Of a DNA stretch of 64,000 nucleotides, positions 48,997 through 57,560 are shown piece after piece. The notes below the pieces were generated by a model. That model worked only from the letters and a program-made list of their open reading frames with translations, was not told the origin of the DNA and made no database searches. The DNA is from Streptomyces liliiviolaceus (GTDB lineage: Bacteria; Actinomycetota; Actinomycetes; Streptomycetales; Streptomycetaceae): contig NZ_JAGPYQ010000001.1 of assembly GCF_018070025.1 (NCBI RefSeq), positions 3,906,001 to 3,970,000 of the forward strand, in the 5' to 3' direction. Position numbers and translations under genes: made by a program. Numbering within the stretch: position 1 is the first letter of the stretch; the number at the start of each line of letters is the position of its first letter.

Positions 48997-50375
48997 AGAG
49001 CAGCATTCGAAGCAGCGGTATTCGCAGCAGCAGAGGAGCGCGCCGCTCCGCGGCCGCCGTCGCCGTGAGCGCCGTCCTCGCGCTGACCGCCACCGCCTGC
49101 GGTGACGACGGCAGCGGTTCGTCGGGCGACAAGGGCGCCGAGGGCAGTGGCAAGGGCGAGATCACCTTCTGGGACAACAACGGCGGTGTCCGCACCGACA
49201 TCTGGAAGGAGATCATCGCCGACTTCGAGAAGGCGAACCCGGACATCGACGTCAAGTACGTCCCGATCGCCGCCACCGAGTACCAGTCCAAGGTCGACAC
49301 CTCCATCCAGGCCAAGGGGCTGCCGGACGTCGGCGGTGTCGGCGCGGCGATGCTCGCGGGCTTCGCCGCGCAGAACGCGCTGGAGCCGCTGGACGACCGC
49401 CTCGGCAAGTCCTCCCTGAACGGCAAGCTCAACGAGGACATGGTCAAGTCGCTGAAGGCCGCGGGTGGCGGCGGCGCCGACGACAGCACGCTGTACTCGG
49501 TCCCGACCTCCGCCAACAACGGCGTGCTCTACTACCGCACCGACCTGTTCACGTCGGCCGGCCTGGACGCGCCGACCACCTGGGACAAGTTCTACGACTC
49601 CGCCGACAAGCTGACCGACAAGGACAAGAACGCCTTCGGTTACACCATCCGCGGTGGCGCCGGTTCCATCGCCCAGGCACTGGACGCGATGTACGGGCAG
49701 TCCGGCATCACCTCGTTCTGGGACAACGGCAACGAGAAGACCACGGTCAACGACCCGAAGAACGTGGCGGCCCTGGAGAAGTACACGGCCCTCTTCAAGA
49801 AGGTCACGCCGGCCGCCGACCTCAACAACGACTTCACCAAGATGGTCGCGCAGTGGGACTCCGGCACGATCGGCATGCTCAACCACAACCTGGGCTCCTA
49901 CCAGGACCATGTGAAGGCGCTCGGCGCCGACAAGTTCCGCGGTATTCCGCAGCCGATCGGGCCCGGCGGAAAGCGTGTCCAGGTCTCCAACCCCGTGGAC
50001 GGTCTCGGCATCTTCAAGACCTCCAAGAACAAGGACGCGGCCTGGAAGTTCATCGAGTTCGCCACGGAGAAGGCGCAGAACTCCAAGTTCAACGAGTCCG
50101 CGGGGCAGGTGCCGTCGAACACCGACGCCGCGAAGGACGCGTGGGTTTCGAAGGCGGAGCCGACGAAGCTGGCGGCCGAGGCGTTGACCGACGGTTCCAC
50201 GACCATCGTGCAGTTGCCTTACTACCTGCCCGACTGGAACACCATCTCGAAGACCGACAATGAGCCGGCCTTCCAGAAGGTGCTGAACGGGTCGCTGAGC
50301 GAGAAGGAGTTCCTGGACACGTTGGCCGATCAGCTCAACACGGCGCAGACGGAGTGGAACGAGCAGAAGGGTTAA
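48993..50375 (+). CDS. Sugar-binding lipoprotein of the CUT1 ABC importer
   Basis: A 460-aa binding protein. The lipobox is ATA-Cys36 after a basic start. The mature part includes GEITFWDNNGGVRTDIWKEIIADFEKANPDIDVKYV, NNGVLYYRTDLFTSAGLDAPTTWDKFYD, a Gly-rich AGSIAQALDAMYGQ, and NPVDGLGIFKTSKNKDAAWKFIEFATEK, all typical of carbohydrate-binding proteins. It is translated in an overlap with the pectate lyase and is the only binding protein in the cluster. It presumably serves the permeases at 42356-44196. Confidence 0.88.
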   Translation: MKSSIRSSGIRSSRGARRSAAAVAVSAVLALTATACGDDGSGSSGDKGAEGSGKGEITFWDNNGGVRTDIWKEIIADFEKANPDIDVKYVPIAATEYQSKVDTSIQAKGLPDVGGVGAAMLAGFAAQNALEPLDDRLGKSSLNGKLNEDMVKSLKAAGGGGADDSTLYSVPTSANNGVLYYRTDLFTSAGLDAPTTWDKFYDSADKLTDKDKNAFGYTIRGGAGSIAQALDAMYGQSGITSFWDNGNEKTTVNDPKNVAALEKYTALFKKVTPAADLNNDFTKMVAQWDSGTIGMLNHNLGSYQDHVKALGADKFRGIPQPIGPGGKRVQVSNPVDGLGIFKTSKNKDAAWKFIEFATEKAQNSKFNESAGQVPSNTDAAKDAWVSKAEPTKLAAEALTDGSTTIVQLPYYLPDWNTISKTDNEPAFQKVLNGSLSEKEFLDTLADQLNTAQTEWNEQKG

Positions 50376-50439
50376 CCCTGGCCGGGGTTGGCTTGCTGGT
50401 CGGGGTTGTGGGGTGACTGCGGGGCCGTCGTGGCTGGTC

Positions 50440-50459
50440 GCGCAGTTCCCCGCGCCCCT
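50440..50459 (+). repeat. Single copy of the dispersed repeat
   Basis: One GCGCAGTTCCCCGCGCCCCT copy between the binding protein and the acetylesterase, followed by two shorter CCGCGCCCC echoes up to about 50491. Confidence 0.85.
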
Positions 50460-50514
50460 GGATGTTCCGCGCCCCTCGAAAGTCCGCGCCCCGAGAGATG
50501 AAAGGCATTCTGAC

Positions 50515-51315
50515 GTGAGTCTCAGTCGTAGACAGGTCGCCGGTGCCGCGTTGGCCGCCGTTCCGCTCGCCGTCGGTGGGACCGGGCCCGCTGTCGCCGC
50601 CTCGCAGGGGCGGGCCCGTGGGCGCACGCTCTTCATCGCCGGTGACTCCACCGCCGCCCAGAAGTACGCCGACGCCGCGCCCGAGACCGGATGGGGAATG
50701 GCGCTGCCGTTCTTTCTGCGGGAAGGGCTGGCCGTGGCCAACCACGCCGTGAACGGGCGGAGTTCGAAGAGCTTTATCGACGAAGGGCGTCTAGACGTCA
50801 TTCTCGCCGCCGTCCGGCCCGGCGATCTCCTGCTCGTCCAGTTCGGGCACAACGACTCCAAAATCGCCGATCCCACGCGGTACACCGAGCCGTGGACGAC
50901 GTACCAGGACTATCTCCGGCAGTACGTCGACGGGGCGCGGGCGCGGGGAGTGCGGCCCGTGCTCGCCACGTCCGTGGAGCGGCGGAAGTTCGACGCCGAC
51001 GGGAATGCCGTGGCGACCCACGGCGACTATCCGGCGGCCGTGCGGGCCCTCGCCTCGGAGGAGGGGGTGGCGCTGCTCGACATTCAGGCGCTGTCGATCG
51101 CCCTCTGGCAGGAGTTGGGGGTCGAGGAGACGAAGAAGTACTTCAACTGGACCGACGTCGAGCAGGACAACACGCATTTCAATCCGCCCGGGGCGATTGC
51201 CGTGGCCCGGCTGGTCGCGGGGGAGTTGTTGCGGCGGAGGGTGCTTCTGCCGCGGGATGTCCGGCGGTTGGGTGAAGTGATTCCCGAATCGTGGATCAGT
51301 TGGCCTGAAGCCTGA
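50515..51315 (+). CDS. Secreted rhamnogalacturonan acetylesterase (SGNH, CE12-like)
   Basis: A 266-aa protein. The GTG at 50515 gives a Tat-type signal SLSRRQVAGAALAAVPLAVGG ending AVAAS. SGNH blocks are all present: Ser45 in IAGDSTAAQ, Gly81 in NHAVNGRSS, Asn113 in FGHNDSK, and Asp218/His221 in DNTHFNPPGA. FGHNDSK with the second-block NGRSSKSF is typical of rhamnogalacturonan acetylesterases, which strip acetyl groups from the ramified part of pectin so lyases can act. AAAGG lies upstream of the start. It lies within the pectinase run. Confidence 0.88.
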   Translation: MSLSRRQVAGAALAAVPLAVGGTGPAVAASQGRARGRTLFIAGDSTAAQKYADAAPETGWGMALPFFLREGLAVANHAVNGRSSKSFIDEGRLDVILAAVRPGDLLLVQFGHNDSKIADPTRYTEPWTTYQDYLRQYVDGARARGVRPVLATSVERRKFDADGNAVATHGDYPAAVRALASEEGVALLDIQALSIALWQELGVEETKKYFNWTDVEQDNTHFNPPGAIAVARLVAGELLRRRVLLPRDVRRLGEVIPESWISWPEA

Positions 51316-51361
51316 GCCGGCGGTCGGCTCGTTCGTACGTGCCGGTCCGTCGTGGCTGGTC

Positions 51362-51415
51362 GCGCAGTTCCCCGCGCCCCTAAAAGCAAAAGATTGCGCC
51401 GTTCCCCGCGCCCCT
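51362..51415 (+). repeat. Two same-orientation dispersed-repeat copies
   Basis: GCGCAGTTCCCCGCGCCCCT at 51362-51381 and variant GCGCCGTTCCCCGCGCCCCT at 51396-51415, in the gap between the acetylesterase and the second PL1 gene. Confidence 0.85.
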
Positions 51416-51456
51416 GGGCGACTCGCTCCACTCTCTACTGGAAAGGAACCGTAGCT

Positions 51457-52785
51457 ATGCGCTCTTCTGTATGGCATGTCCATGCCATAACAGTCTTCGC
51501 CGGATGCACCGCGTTCGCTCTCGGTGCGACAGCGACCGTCGCCCATGCCCAAGCCGGACAGGCGGCGCAAGTCCGCGATCTCGGGCGGGAAGTCCTTGCC
51601 GCCGGGGACGGGTGGGGGGCCGAGGGGGCCGGGACCACCGGAGGTTCGGCCGCTGACGCCGCGCACGTCTACACCGTCACCACCTGGGACGCGTTCAAGG
51701 CCGCGTTGCAGGCCGGCGGGGACGCGCCGAAGATCGTCAAGGTCAAGGGCGTCATCGACCCGGTCGCCGAGGGATGTGCCTCCTTCGCGGCCCCCGGCTA
51801 CGACTTCGACGCCTATCTGGAGAAGTACTCGCCCGAGAACTGGGGCCTGGACACCGACCTGTCCGGGGAGCCCGCCGACAGTCCCGAGGGGCTGCGGGCC
51901 GCCTCCGCCGCCGGTCAGGACGCCGCCATCAAGGTGAACGTCCCCGCCAACACCACCATCGTCGGCGTCGGCAAGGGCGCCGGCATCAGAGGTGGCAGCC
52001 TCCAGATCAAGGGCGTCGACAACGTCATCCTGCGCAACCTCACCATCGAGGCCCCGCTGGACTGCTTCCCGCAGTGGGACCCGACCGACACGGCGACCGG
52101 CGCCTGGAACTCCGAGTACGACGCGGTCGTCGTGTACGGCTCCACCCATGTGTGGGTCGCCAACAACACCCTCACCGACGGCCGTTACCCGGACAGCACC
52201 CTGCCCACGTACTTCGGCCAGACCTACCAGCAGCACGACGGCCTGCTCGACATCGTGCGGGGCGCCAACCATGTGACCGTGTCCTGGAACTCGGTCGAGG
52301 ACCACGACAAGACCATGCTCATCGGCAACAGCGACAGCGCCGGAGCGACCGACACCGGCAAGCTCAAGGTCACCCTGCACCACAACAGGTTCGAGGGCGT
52401 CGTCGAGCGGGCGCCGCGTGTCCGCTTCGGGCAGGTCGACTCGTACAACAACCACTTCGTGGTGGGCGAGGGGCAGTCGTACGGCTACACCTTCGGCGTC
52501 GGGATCTCCTCGCAGCTGTACGCCTCCGACAACGCGTTCTCGCTGCCCGCCGGTGTCAGCGCCGCCAAGACCCTGAAGAAGTGGAGCGAGGCGCCGCTCA
52601 CCGCCGAGAACAACTACGTCAACGGCCGCAAGACCGACCTCATCGCCGTCCACAACGCGGAGATCCCCGCCGAGACCCTCCAGTCCGGCGCAGGCTGGAC
52701 GCCCACCCTGCGGACCAGGGTCGACCCGCCGCGTGCCGTGCCCGGCATCGTCGACGGCCGCGCGGGCGCCGGAAAGGTCTGCTGA
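51457..52785 (+). CDS. Secreted pectate lyase, family PL1 (second)
   Basis: A 442-aa protein with a Sec signal (MRSSVWHVHAITVFAGCTAF, cleavage near AHA-QA). The beta-helix core includes VNVPANTTIVGVGKGAGIRGG, NVILRNLTIEAP, the calcium-site region YDAVVVYGSTHVWVANN with HDGLLDIVRGANHVTVSWN, and VERAPRVRFGQVDSYNNHF, whose R-x-P-x-x-R holds the catalytic arginine. It differs from the PL1 at 47866 in having a 60-residue insert before the first strands. It cleaves homogalacturonan outside the cell. The start has AAAGGA 9 nt upstream. Confidence 0.9.
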   Translation: MRSSVWHVHAITVFAGCTAFALGATATVAHAQAGQAAQVRDLGREVLAAGDGWGAEGAGTTGGSAADAAHVYTVTTWDAFKAALQAGGDAPKIVKVKGVIDPVAEGCASFAAPGYDFDAYLEKYSPENWGLDTDLSGEPADSPEGLRAASAAGQDAAIKVNVPANTTIVGVGKGAGIRGGSLQIKGVDNVILRNLTIEAPLDCFPQWDPTDTATGAWNSEYDAVVVYGSTHVWVANNTLTDGRYPDSTLPTYFGQTYQQHDGLLDIVRGANHVTVSWNSVEDHDKTMLIGNSDSAGATDTGKLKVTLHHNRFEGVVERAPRVRFGQVDSYNNHFVVGEGQSYGYTFGVGISSQLYASDNAFSLPAGVSAAKTLKKWSEAPLTAENNYVNGRKTDLIAVHNAEIPAETLQSGAGWTPTLRTRVDPPRAVPGIVDGRAGAGKVC

Positions 52786-52787
52786 CC

Positions 52788-53909
52788 ATGACCTCGCCGA
52801 CAAGGGCGAGCAGACGCTCCTTCGTCGTCGCGAGCGTCGGGGCCGCCCTCGCGCTGGGCGCCGGAGGGACCGCCCACGCGCGCGGCCGGTCCCCCTTCGG
52901 ACGGTACGGTTCGCCGTCGTCCCGGCTCGACGAGCGGACCCTGTACGTCCACCCCGGCGGCCTGGGCGATCACACCACGGTCCAGGCCGCCGTGACCGCC
53001 GCGAACGGGAGCGGGCACACGCTGGTCGTCGCCCCGGGAACGTACCGCGAGACGGTCGCCGTCAGTGCCGCCCGTACGGAGCTGACCTGGCTCGGGGCCT
53101 CCGAGGACGCGCGTGACGTCGTGATCGTCTACGACAACGCCAACGGGACGCAGAAACCGGACGGCTCCGGCCCCTACGGCACGACCGGCTCGGCCACCAC
53201 GACCGTGCAGGCCGACGGGTTCACCGCCCGCGACATCACCTTCGCCAACGACTGGCTGCGCGCCGACCATCCGGAGATCACCGGCACGCAGGCCGTCGCC
53301 ATCAAGGTGCAGGGCGACCGCTCGGCGTTCCTCCACTGCCGGTTCCTCGGCCACCAGGACACCCTGTACGCCGACTCCATCGCGCTCACCGCCTTCGCCC
53401 GGCAGTACTTCGCGCACTGCTACGTCGAAGGGGACGTGGACTTCGTGTTCGGGCGGGCCACCGCCGTGTTCGAGCACTGCCACTTCCGCACGCTGGAGCG
53501 CACGGACCTCGCCGGAGCCCCGTACGGCTTCGTCTTCGCGCCCTCGACCGCGGTCGCCAACCCGCGCGGCTATCTCGTGACGGACAGCCGGGTGACGAGT
53601 GAAGCCCCGGACGCCTACTACAAGTTGGCCCGGCCCTGGGTGCCCGGCTCCGACCCCACCGCGCGGCCCATGCTGACCGTGCGCGAGACCCGCCTCGGGG
53701 CCGGGATCGACGCGGTGGAGCCGTACACCAACATGTCGGCCGGCTATCCGTGGCAGAGCCAGCGGTTCGCCGAGTACCGCAACAGCGGTCCGGGCGCCGA
53801 GATCACCGTCCCCGCGAACCGGCCCCAGCTCACCCGCGCCGAGGCCGCCTCGCACACCCGGCGGACGTACCTCGGCGACTGGGCCCCCTGGTCCCGGGAG
53901 GGGTGCTGA
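52788..53909 (+). CDS. Secreted pectin methylesterase, family CE8 (first copy)
   Basis: A 373-aa enzyme with a twin-Arg signal (RASRRSFVVASVGAALALG). Gln168 (GTQAVA), Asp191 (GHQDTLYAD), Asp218 (GDVDFVFGRA) and Arg282/Trp284 (ARPWVPG) match the pectinesterase catalytic set; the family GRPW is changed to ARPW. It removes methyl esters from homogalacturonan, creating the substrate for the pectate lyases around it. It starts 2 bp after the PL1 stop and ends 1 bp before its paralogue. Confidence 0.9.
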   Translation: MTSPTRASRRSFVVASVGAALALGAGGTAHARGRSPFGRYGSPSSRLDERTLYVHPGGLGDHTTVQAAVTAANGSGHTLVVAPGTYRETVAVSAARTELTWLGASEDARDVVIVYDNANGTQKPDGSGPYGTTGSATTTVQADGFTARDITFANDWLRADHPEITGTQAVAIKVQGDRSAFLHCRFLGHQDTLYADSIALTAFARQYFAHCYVEGDVDFVFGRATAVFEHCHFRTLERTDLAGAPYGFVFAPSTAVANPRGYLVTDSRVTSEAPDAYYKLARPWVPGSDPTARPMLTVRETRLGAGIDAVEPYTNMSAGYPWQSQRFAEYRNSGPGAEITVPANRPQLTRAEAASHTRRTYLGDWAPWSREGC

Positions 53910-53910
53910 G

Positions 53911-54999
53911 ATGCGGCGGCGCACCCTGATCACGGGGGCGGTGGGTGCTGTCGGTGCTCTCGTGGGTGCCGGTATCCCGCCGGCCGCTGCCGCCTCGGAC
54001 GCGCGCCGCCGGGTCGTGCACGTCCGTCCCGGCGACTCCGTCCAGGCGGCCGTCGACACGCTCGCGGACACGGCCGGCGACACGCTCGGCAACCCTGCCG
54101 ACGGCCCCGGCCCGACGATCGTCGTGCATCCGGGGACCTACCGCGAGGTCGTCCACATCCCGTCAGCCGTAAGGAACTTGACGCTTCTCGGGGCCTCCCG
54201 CGACCCCCGGGACACGGTCGTCGTGTACGACCGCGCCAACGGCACTCGGAAACCGGACGGCTCCGGCACCTACGGCACCGCGGGCTCCGCCACCTTCACC
54301 TCGGCGGCGCCCGGACTGACCGTGCGGGGGCTGACGATCGCCAACGACTGGCTGCGCGCCGACCACCCGGAGATCACGGGCACGCAGGCGGTGGCCGCGT
54401 ACGTCACGGGGGACCGGTCGCACTTCGAACGGGTCCGGTTCCTCGCCCACCAGGACACCCTGTTCGCGGACACCACCGCACTGGACGCCTTCGACCGGCA
54501 GTACTACCGGGACTGCTACGTCGAAGGGGACGTGGACTTCGTGTTCGGGCGCGGGCGGGCGGTCTTCGACGGCTGCCGCCTCCACACGCTCGACCGGGAC
54601 GTGAGCTTCAAGCCGGAGGGCATGGTGTTCGCCCCCGCCACGGCCCGCGCGAACCCGTACGGCTTCCTCGCCGTGCGGTGCCGTGTCACCTCCGGTGCCG
54701 AGGACGGCGCGTACAAGATCGCCCGCCCGTGGGTGCCGTCCTACGAGACGACCGCCTGGCCGTCGCTCGTCGTGCGGGACACCCGGCTCGGGCCGGGCAT
54801 CGACGCGGTGGCGCCCTACATCGACATGCGCGAGGCGTACCCCTGGCAGACCATGCGTTTTCGCGAGTACGCCAACTCCGGCCCCGGGGCGGTCGTTCCG
54901 GTGCCGGAGAACCGGCCGCAGCTCACGGCCGCCGAAGCCGCGGAACACACCCGCGGGACGTATCTCGGGGACTGGAGGCCGTATGAACAGCGGTACTGA
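53911..54999 (+). CDS. Secreted pectin methylesterase, family CE8 (tandem second copy)
   Basis: A 362-aa paralogue of the preceding enzyme. It shares the blocks GASxDxRDxVxVYDxANGTxKPDGSG, NDWLRADHPEITGTQAV, HQDTLFAD, CYVEGDVDFVFGRG and KIARPWVPS. All catalytic residues are retained. The signal peptide (RRRTLITGAVGAVGALVGAG) also has consecutive Arg and may use Tat. The gene begins one base after the stop of copy 1 and overlaps the esterase downstream by 17 bp. The pair probably arose by tandem duplication. Confidence 0.9.
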   Translation: MRRRTLITGAVGAVGALVGAGIPPAAAASDARRRVVHVRPGDSVQAAVDTLADTAGDTLGNPADGPGPTIVVHPGTYREVVHIPSAVRNLTLLGASRDPRDTVVVYDRANGTRKPDGSGTYGTAGSATFTSAAPGLTVRGLTIANDWLRADHPEITGTQAVAAYVTGDRSHFERVRFLAHQDTLFADTTALDAFDRQYYRDCYVEGDVDFVFGRGRAVFDGCRLHTLDRDVSFKPEGMVFAPATARANPYGFLAVRCRVTSGAEDGAYKIARPWVPSYETTAWPSLVVRDTRLGPGIDAVAPYIDMREAYPWQTMRFREYANSGPGAVVPVPENRPQLTAAEAAEHTRGTYLGDWRPYEQRY

Positions 55000-56236
55000 A
55001 CCCTCACCCCAGACTCCGCGCAGGTCGCCCCTGGGACGGCGGTCGTTCGTGGCGGGGGCCGGGGCGGCGGCGCTGCTGGGTGCAGCGGGAGCCGGAGCGC
55101 CCACGGCCCATGCGGCGCGGGCCACCGCCCCTGCGGCGCAGATCGCCGGCCCCGCGGCACAACTGGCGGGCATCGTCGAGGGCAACCTCCCCGATTTCCA
55201 CCCTCTCCTCAAGGACGAGCTGCGCTTCCCGCTCGCCTGGGGCACCTCCCCGGTCCCGGACTTCCGGGCCTGGCGGCGCGCGGCCCGCGCGAAGGTCGAG
55301 GAGCACCTGCTCGTCGAACGGGACCACACGCCGTACGAGCCCGTGTTCGGTGAGAGCGATCGCGTCGAGGCCGACGCGTACACGCGCGAGTCGGTGACCC
55401 TCTCCCTCACCCGGTACGAGCGCGTCCGTGGCTCCCTGCTCACCCCGCACGGCACCGGCCCCTTCCCCGCCGTCCTCCTGCTCCACGACCACGGCGCCAA
55501 GTTCGACATCGGGAAGGAGAAGCTGGTCCGGCCCTGGAGCGACGACGCACGGCTGGCCTCGGCGCAGGCCTGGGCGGACCGCTGTTTCAGCGGGCGGTTC
55601 GTCGGTGACGAACTGGCCCGGCGCGGCTACGTGATCCTCGCCCTGGACGCGCTCGGCTGGGGCGACCGCGGCCCGGTCACGTACGAGCAGCAGCAGGCCC
55701 TGGCGAGCAACTTCTTCAACCTGGGGTCCTCGCTCGCCGGGCTCATGGCCCGCGAGGACGTACGGGCCGCCGGGTTCCTGGCCGGCCTCGACCGGGTGGA
55801 CCGGCGGCGGGTCGCGGCCGTCGGCTTCTCCATGGGCGCCTTCCGCGCCTGGCAGACGGCCGCCCTCAGCGACGACGTAGCGGCCGCGGCGAGCGTGTGC
55901 TGGATGACCGGGCTGAAGGAGGTCATGGTGCCCGGCAACAACATCCTGCGCGGCCAGTCCTCGTACTGCATGCTCCATCCCGGGCTCGCCCGGCATCTCG
56001 ACTTCCCCGACGTGGCGAGCATCGCCGCGCCCAAGCCGTCGCTCTTCTTCCACGGCGCCCAGGACACCCTGTTCCCCGCGGAGGGCGTCCGGGTCGCCCA
56101 CGAGAAGCTGCACGCCGTCTGGCGCTCACGCCATGCCGGGGAGCACCTGCACACCAAGGTCTGGCCCGAGCTGGGCCATGTGTTCACCGCGCCCCAGCAG
56201 GACGAAGTCTTCACCTGGCTCGACGCCGTCCTGTGA
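54983..56236 (+). CDS. Secreted alpha/beta hydrolase of the pectin cluster (acetyl/methyl esterase-like)
   Basis: A 417-aa protein. The Tat-like signal is SPLGRRSFVAGAGAAALLGAAG. The hydrolase core shows LLLHDHGAKFDIGKEKL, the nucleophile in AVGFSMGAFRAW, the acid in HGAQDTLFPAEG and the His in LGHVFTAP, a complete triad in the dienelactone-hydrolase/acetyl-xylan-esterase style. It likely hydrolyses an ester on pectin or its fragments; which ester is not clear. It overlaps the pectin methylesterase end by 17 bp, and GGAGG lies 4 nt before its ATG. Confidence 0.82.
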   Translation: MNSGTEPSPQTPRRSPLGRRSFVAGAGAAALLGAAGAGAPTAHAARATAPAAQIAGPAAQLAGIVEGNLPDFHPLLKDELRFPLAWGTSPVPDFRAWRRAARAKVEEHLLVERDHTPYEPVFGESDRVEADAYTRESVTLSLTRYERVRGSLLTPHGTGPFPAVLLLHDHGAKFDIGKEKLVRPWSDDARLASAQAWADRCFSGRFVGDELARRGYVILALDALGWGDRGPVTYEQQQALASNFFNLGSSLAGLMAREDVRAAGFLAGLDRVDRRRVAAVGFSMGAFRAWQTAALSDDVAAAASVCWMTGLKEVMVPGNNILRGQSSYCMLHPGLARHLDFPDVASIAAPKPSLFFHGAQDTLFPAEGVRVAHEKLHAVWRSRHAGEHLHTKVWPELGHVFTAPQQDEVFTWLDAVL

Positions 56237-56339
56237 CAGCTCGACACGCCACACCCCCCACGCCGCACATACAGCACACACCGCACGCACCGCACACGTC
56301 ATCCACGTCACCCGCCTCACGACGAAAGGTCCCCCCACC
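56237..56339 (+). other. A/C-rich spacer
   Basis: The plus strand is strongly A+C biased, with CACACC, GCACAC and CACGCACCGCACACG runs, before the AAAGG of the PL9 gene. No clear promoter or hairpin. The transcript would be nearly unstructured here. Confidence 0.6.
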
Positions 56340-57449
56340 ATGTCCCGTCGTACCGCTCTCGCCTTGACCGCAGCCCTCGCCCTCGGTGCCGGACTCGCCG
56401 TGGTCCCCACCCAGGCGCAGGCCGCCACCGTGGTCGTCAGCACCACCACCGACCTGACCAGCGCCATCAAGAACGCCACCGCCGGAACGGTCATCCAGGT
56501 GCGTGCGGGCACCTACTACCCGACGGCGACCCTCCAGTCGACCACCAACGGCAGCTCCTCCAGCCGCATCTACCTGCAGCCCTACGGCTCCGAGACCGTG
56601 AAGATCGACGGCTCGAACCTCCCCGACGGGGACTGGATCTTCAAGCTCACCGCCGACTACTGGACCGTCTCCGGCATCACGTTCCAGAACTCGCCGGACA
56701 GCGCGGTCGTCTGCCAGTCGTGCGCCTCGACCGTCTGGGAGAACATCAAGACGATCAACGGCGGCGACTCCGGCTTCACGCTCACCGGTGACAGCACCAC
56801 CAACAACACGGTCCGCAACATCGACTCGTACGGCCACTACGACGCCGCCAACCACGGAGAGAACGCGGACGGCATCGCCGTCAAGTACGGCTCCGGCAGC
56901 GGCAATCTGATCACCGGGGCCCGCCTCTACAACAACTCGGACGACGGGATCGACTTCTGGTCGTTCTCGTCCCCGGTCACCGTCGAGCACACCTGGGCCA
57001 TGGGCAACGGCAAGAACCGCTGGTCGGACTCGGCGTTCGCGGGCGACGGCAACGGCTACAAGCTCGGCGGCGACGGCGAGGTGGTGGCCCACGTCGTCAA
57101 CAACTCGGCGGCCTGGGACAACGCCGGCAGTGGCTTCACCGAGAACAGCAACACCGGCGCCATCGTCATCAACCGCACCACCGCCTACGCCAACGTCAAG
57201 TACGGCTACTACTTCGCCACCGGCGCGGCCCGGCTCGGCAAGAACCTGGCCGTGAGCAACGGGACCTCGGTCAGCAAGGGCAGTTCGGTCGTCTCGGCCG
57301 GCAACAACTGGGACTCCGGCATCTCGACGCCCTCGTTCCGCTCCACGGACGCCTCGACGACGTACAACAGCCGTCAGTCGAACGGCGCGCTGCCCGTCAC
57401 CACCTTCCTGACCACGGGCAGCACGACGATCGGCGCGACGATGGACTGA
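56340..57449 (+). CDS. Secreted pectate lyase, family PL9
   Basis: A 369-aa protein with a Sec signal (cleavage near AQA-AT). PL9 beta-helix features are clear: DWIFKLTADYWTVSGITFQNSP, the calcium-binding acidic runs ENADGIAVKYGSGSGN and NNSDDGIDFWS, and the catalytic Lys241 in DGNGYKLGGDGEVVAH. PL9 uses lysine, not arginine, as base. NRTTAYANVKYGYYF completes the ladder. It cleaves polygalacturonate endo- or exo-fashion. AAAGG lies 10 nt before the ATG. It ends the plus-strand pectinase run. Confidence 0.9.
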   Translation: MSRRTALALTAALALGAGLAVVPTQAQAATVVVSTTTDLTSAIKNATAGTVIQVRAGTYYPTATLQSTTNGSSSSRIYLQPYGSETVKIDGSNLPDGDWIFKLTADYWTVSGITFQNSPDSAVVCQSCASTVWENIKTINGGDSGFTLTGDSTTNNTVRNIDSYGHYDAANHGENADGIAVKYGSGSGNLITGARLYNNSDDGIDFWSFSSPVTVEHTWAMGNGKNRWSDSAFAGDGNGYKLGGDGEVVAHVVNNSAAWDNAGSGFTENSNTGAIVINRTTAYANVKYGYYFATGAARLGKNLAVSNGTSVSKGSSVVSAGNNWDSGISTPSFRSTDASTTYNSRQSNGALPVTTFLTTGSTTIGATMD

Positions 57450-57467
57450 GGCCCTCGGACGTGCGAA

Positions 57468-57500
57468 CGCCCCTCGCGGTCGTCACCGGCGAGGGGCGTC
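57468..57500. terminator. Bidirectional terminator between the PL9 and PL3 genes
   Basis: An 11-bp perfect stem ACGCCCCTCGC/GCGAGGGGCGT with an 11-nt loop, 19 bp after the PL9 stop and 61 bp from the convergent PL3 stop. Confidence 0.85.
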
Positions 57501-57560
57501 GCTCTGACTGGCCGAGGGGGGCTCAGGCCAGCAGATCCGTGGGGACCAGCGACCCTGTGG

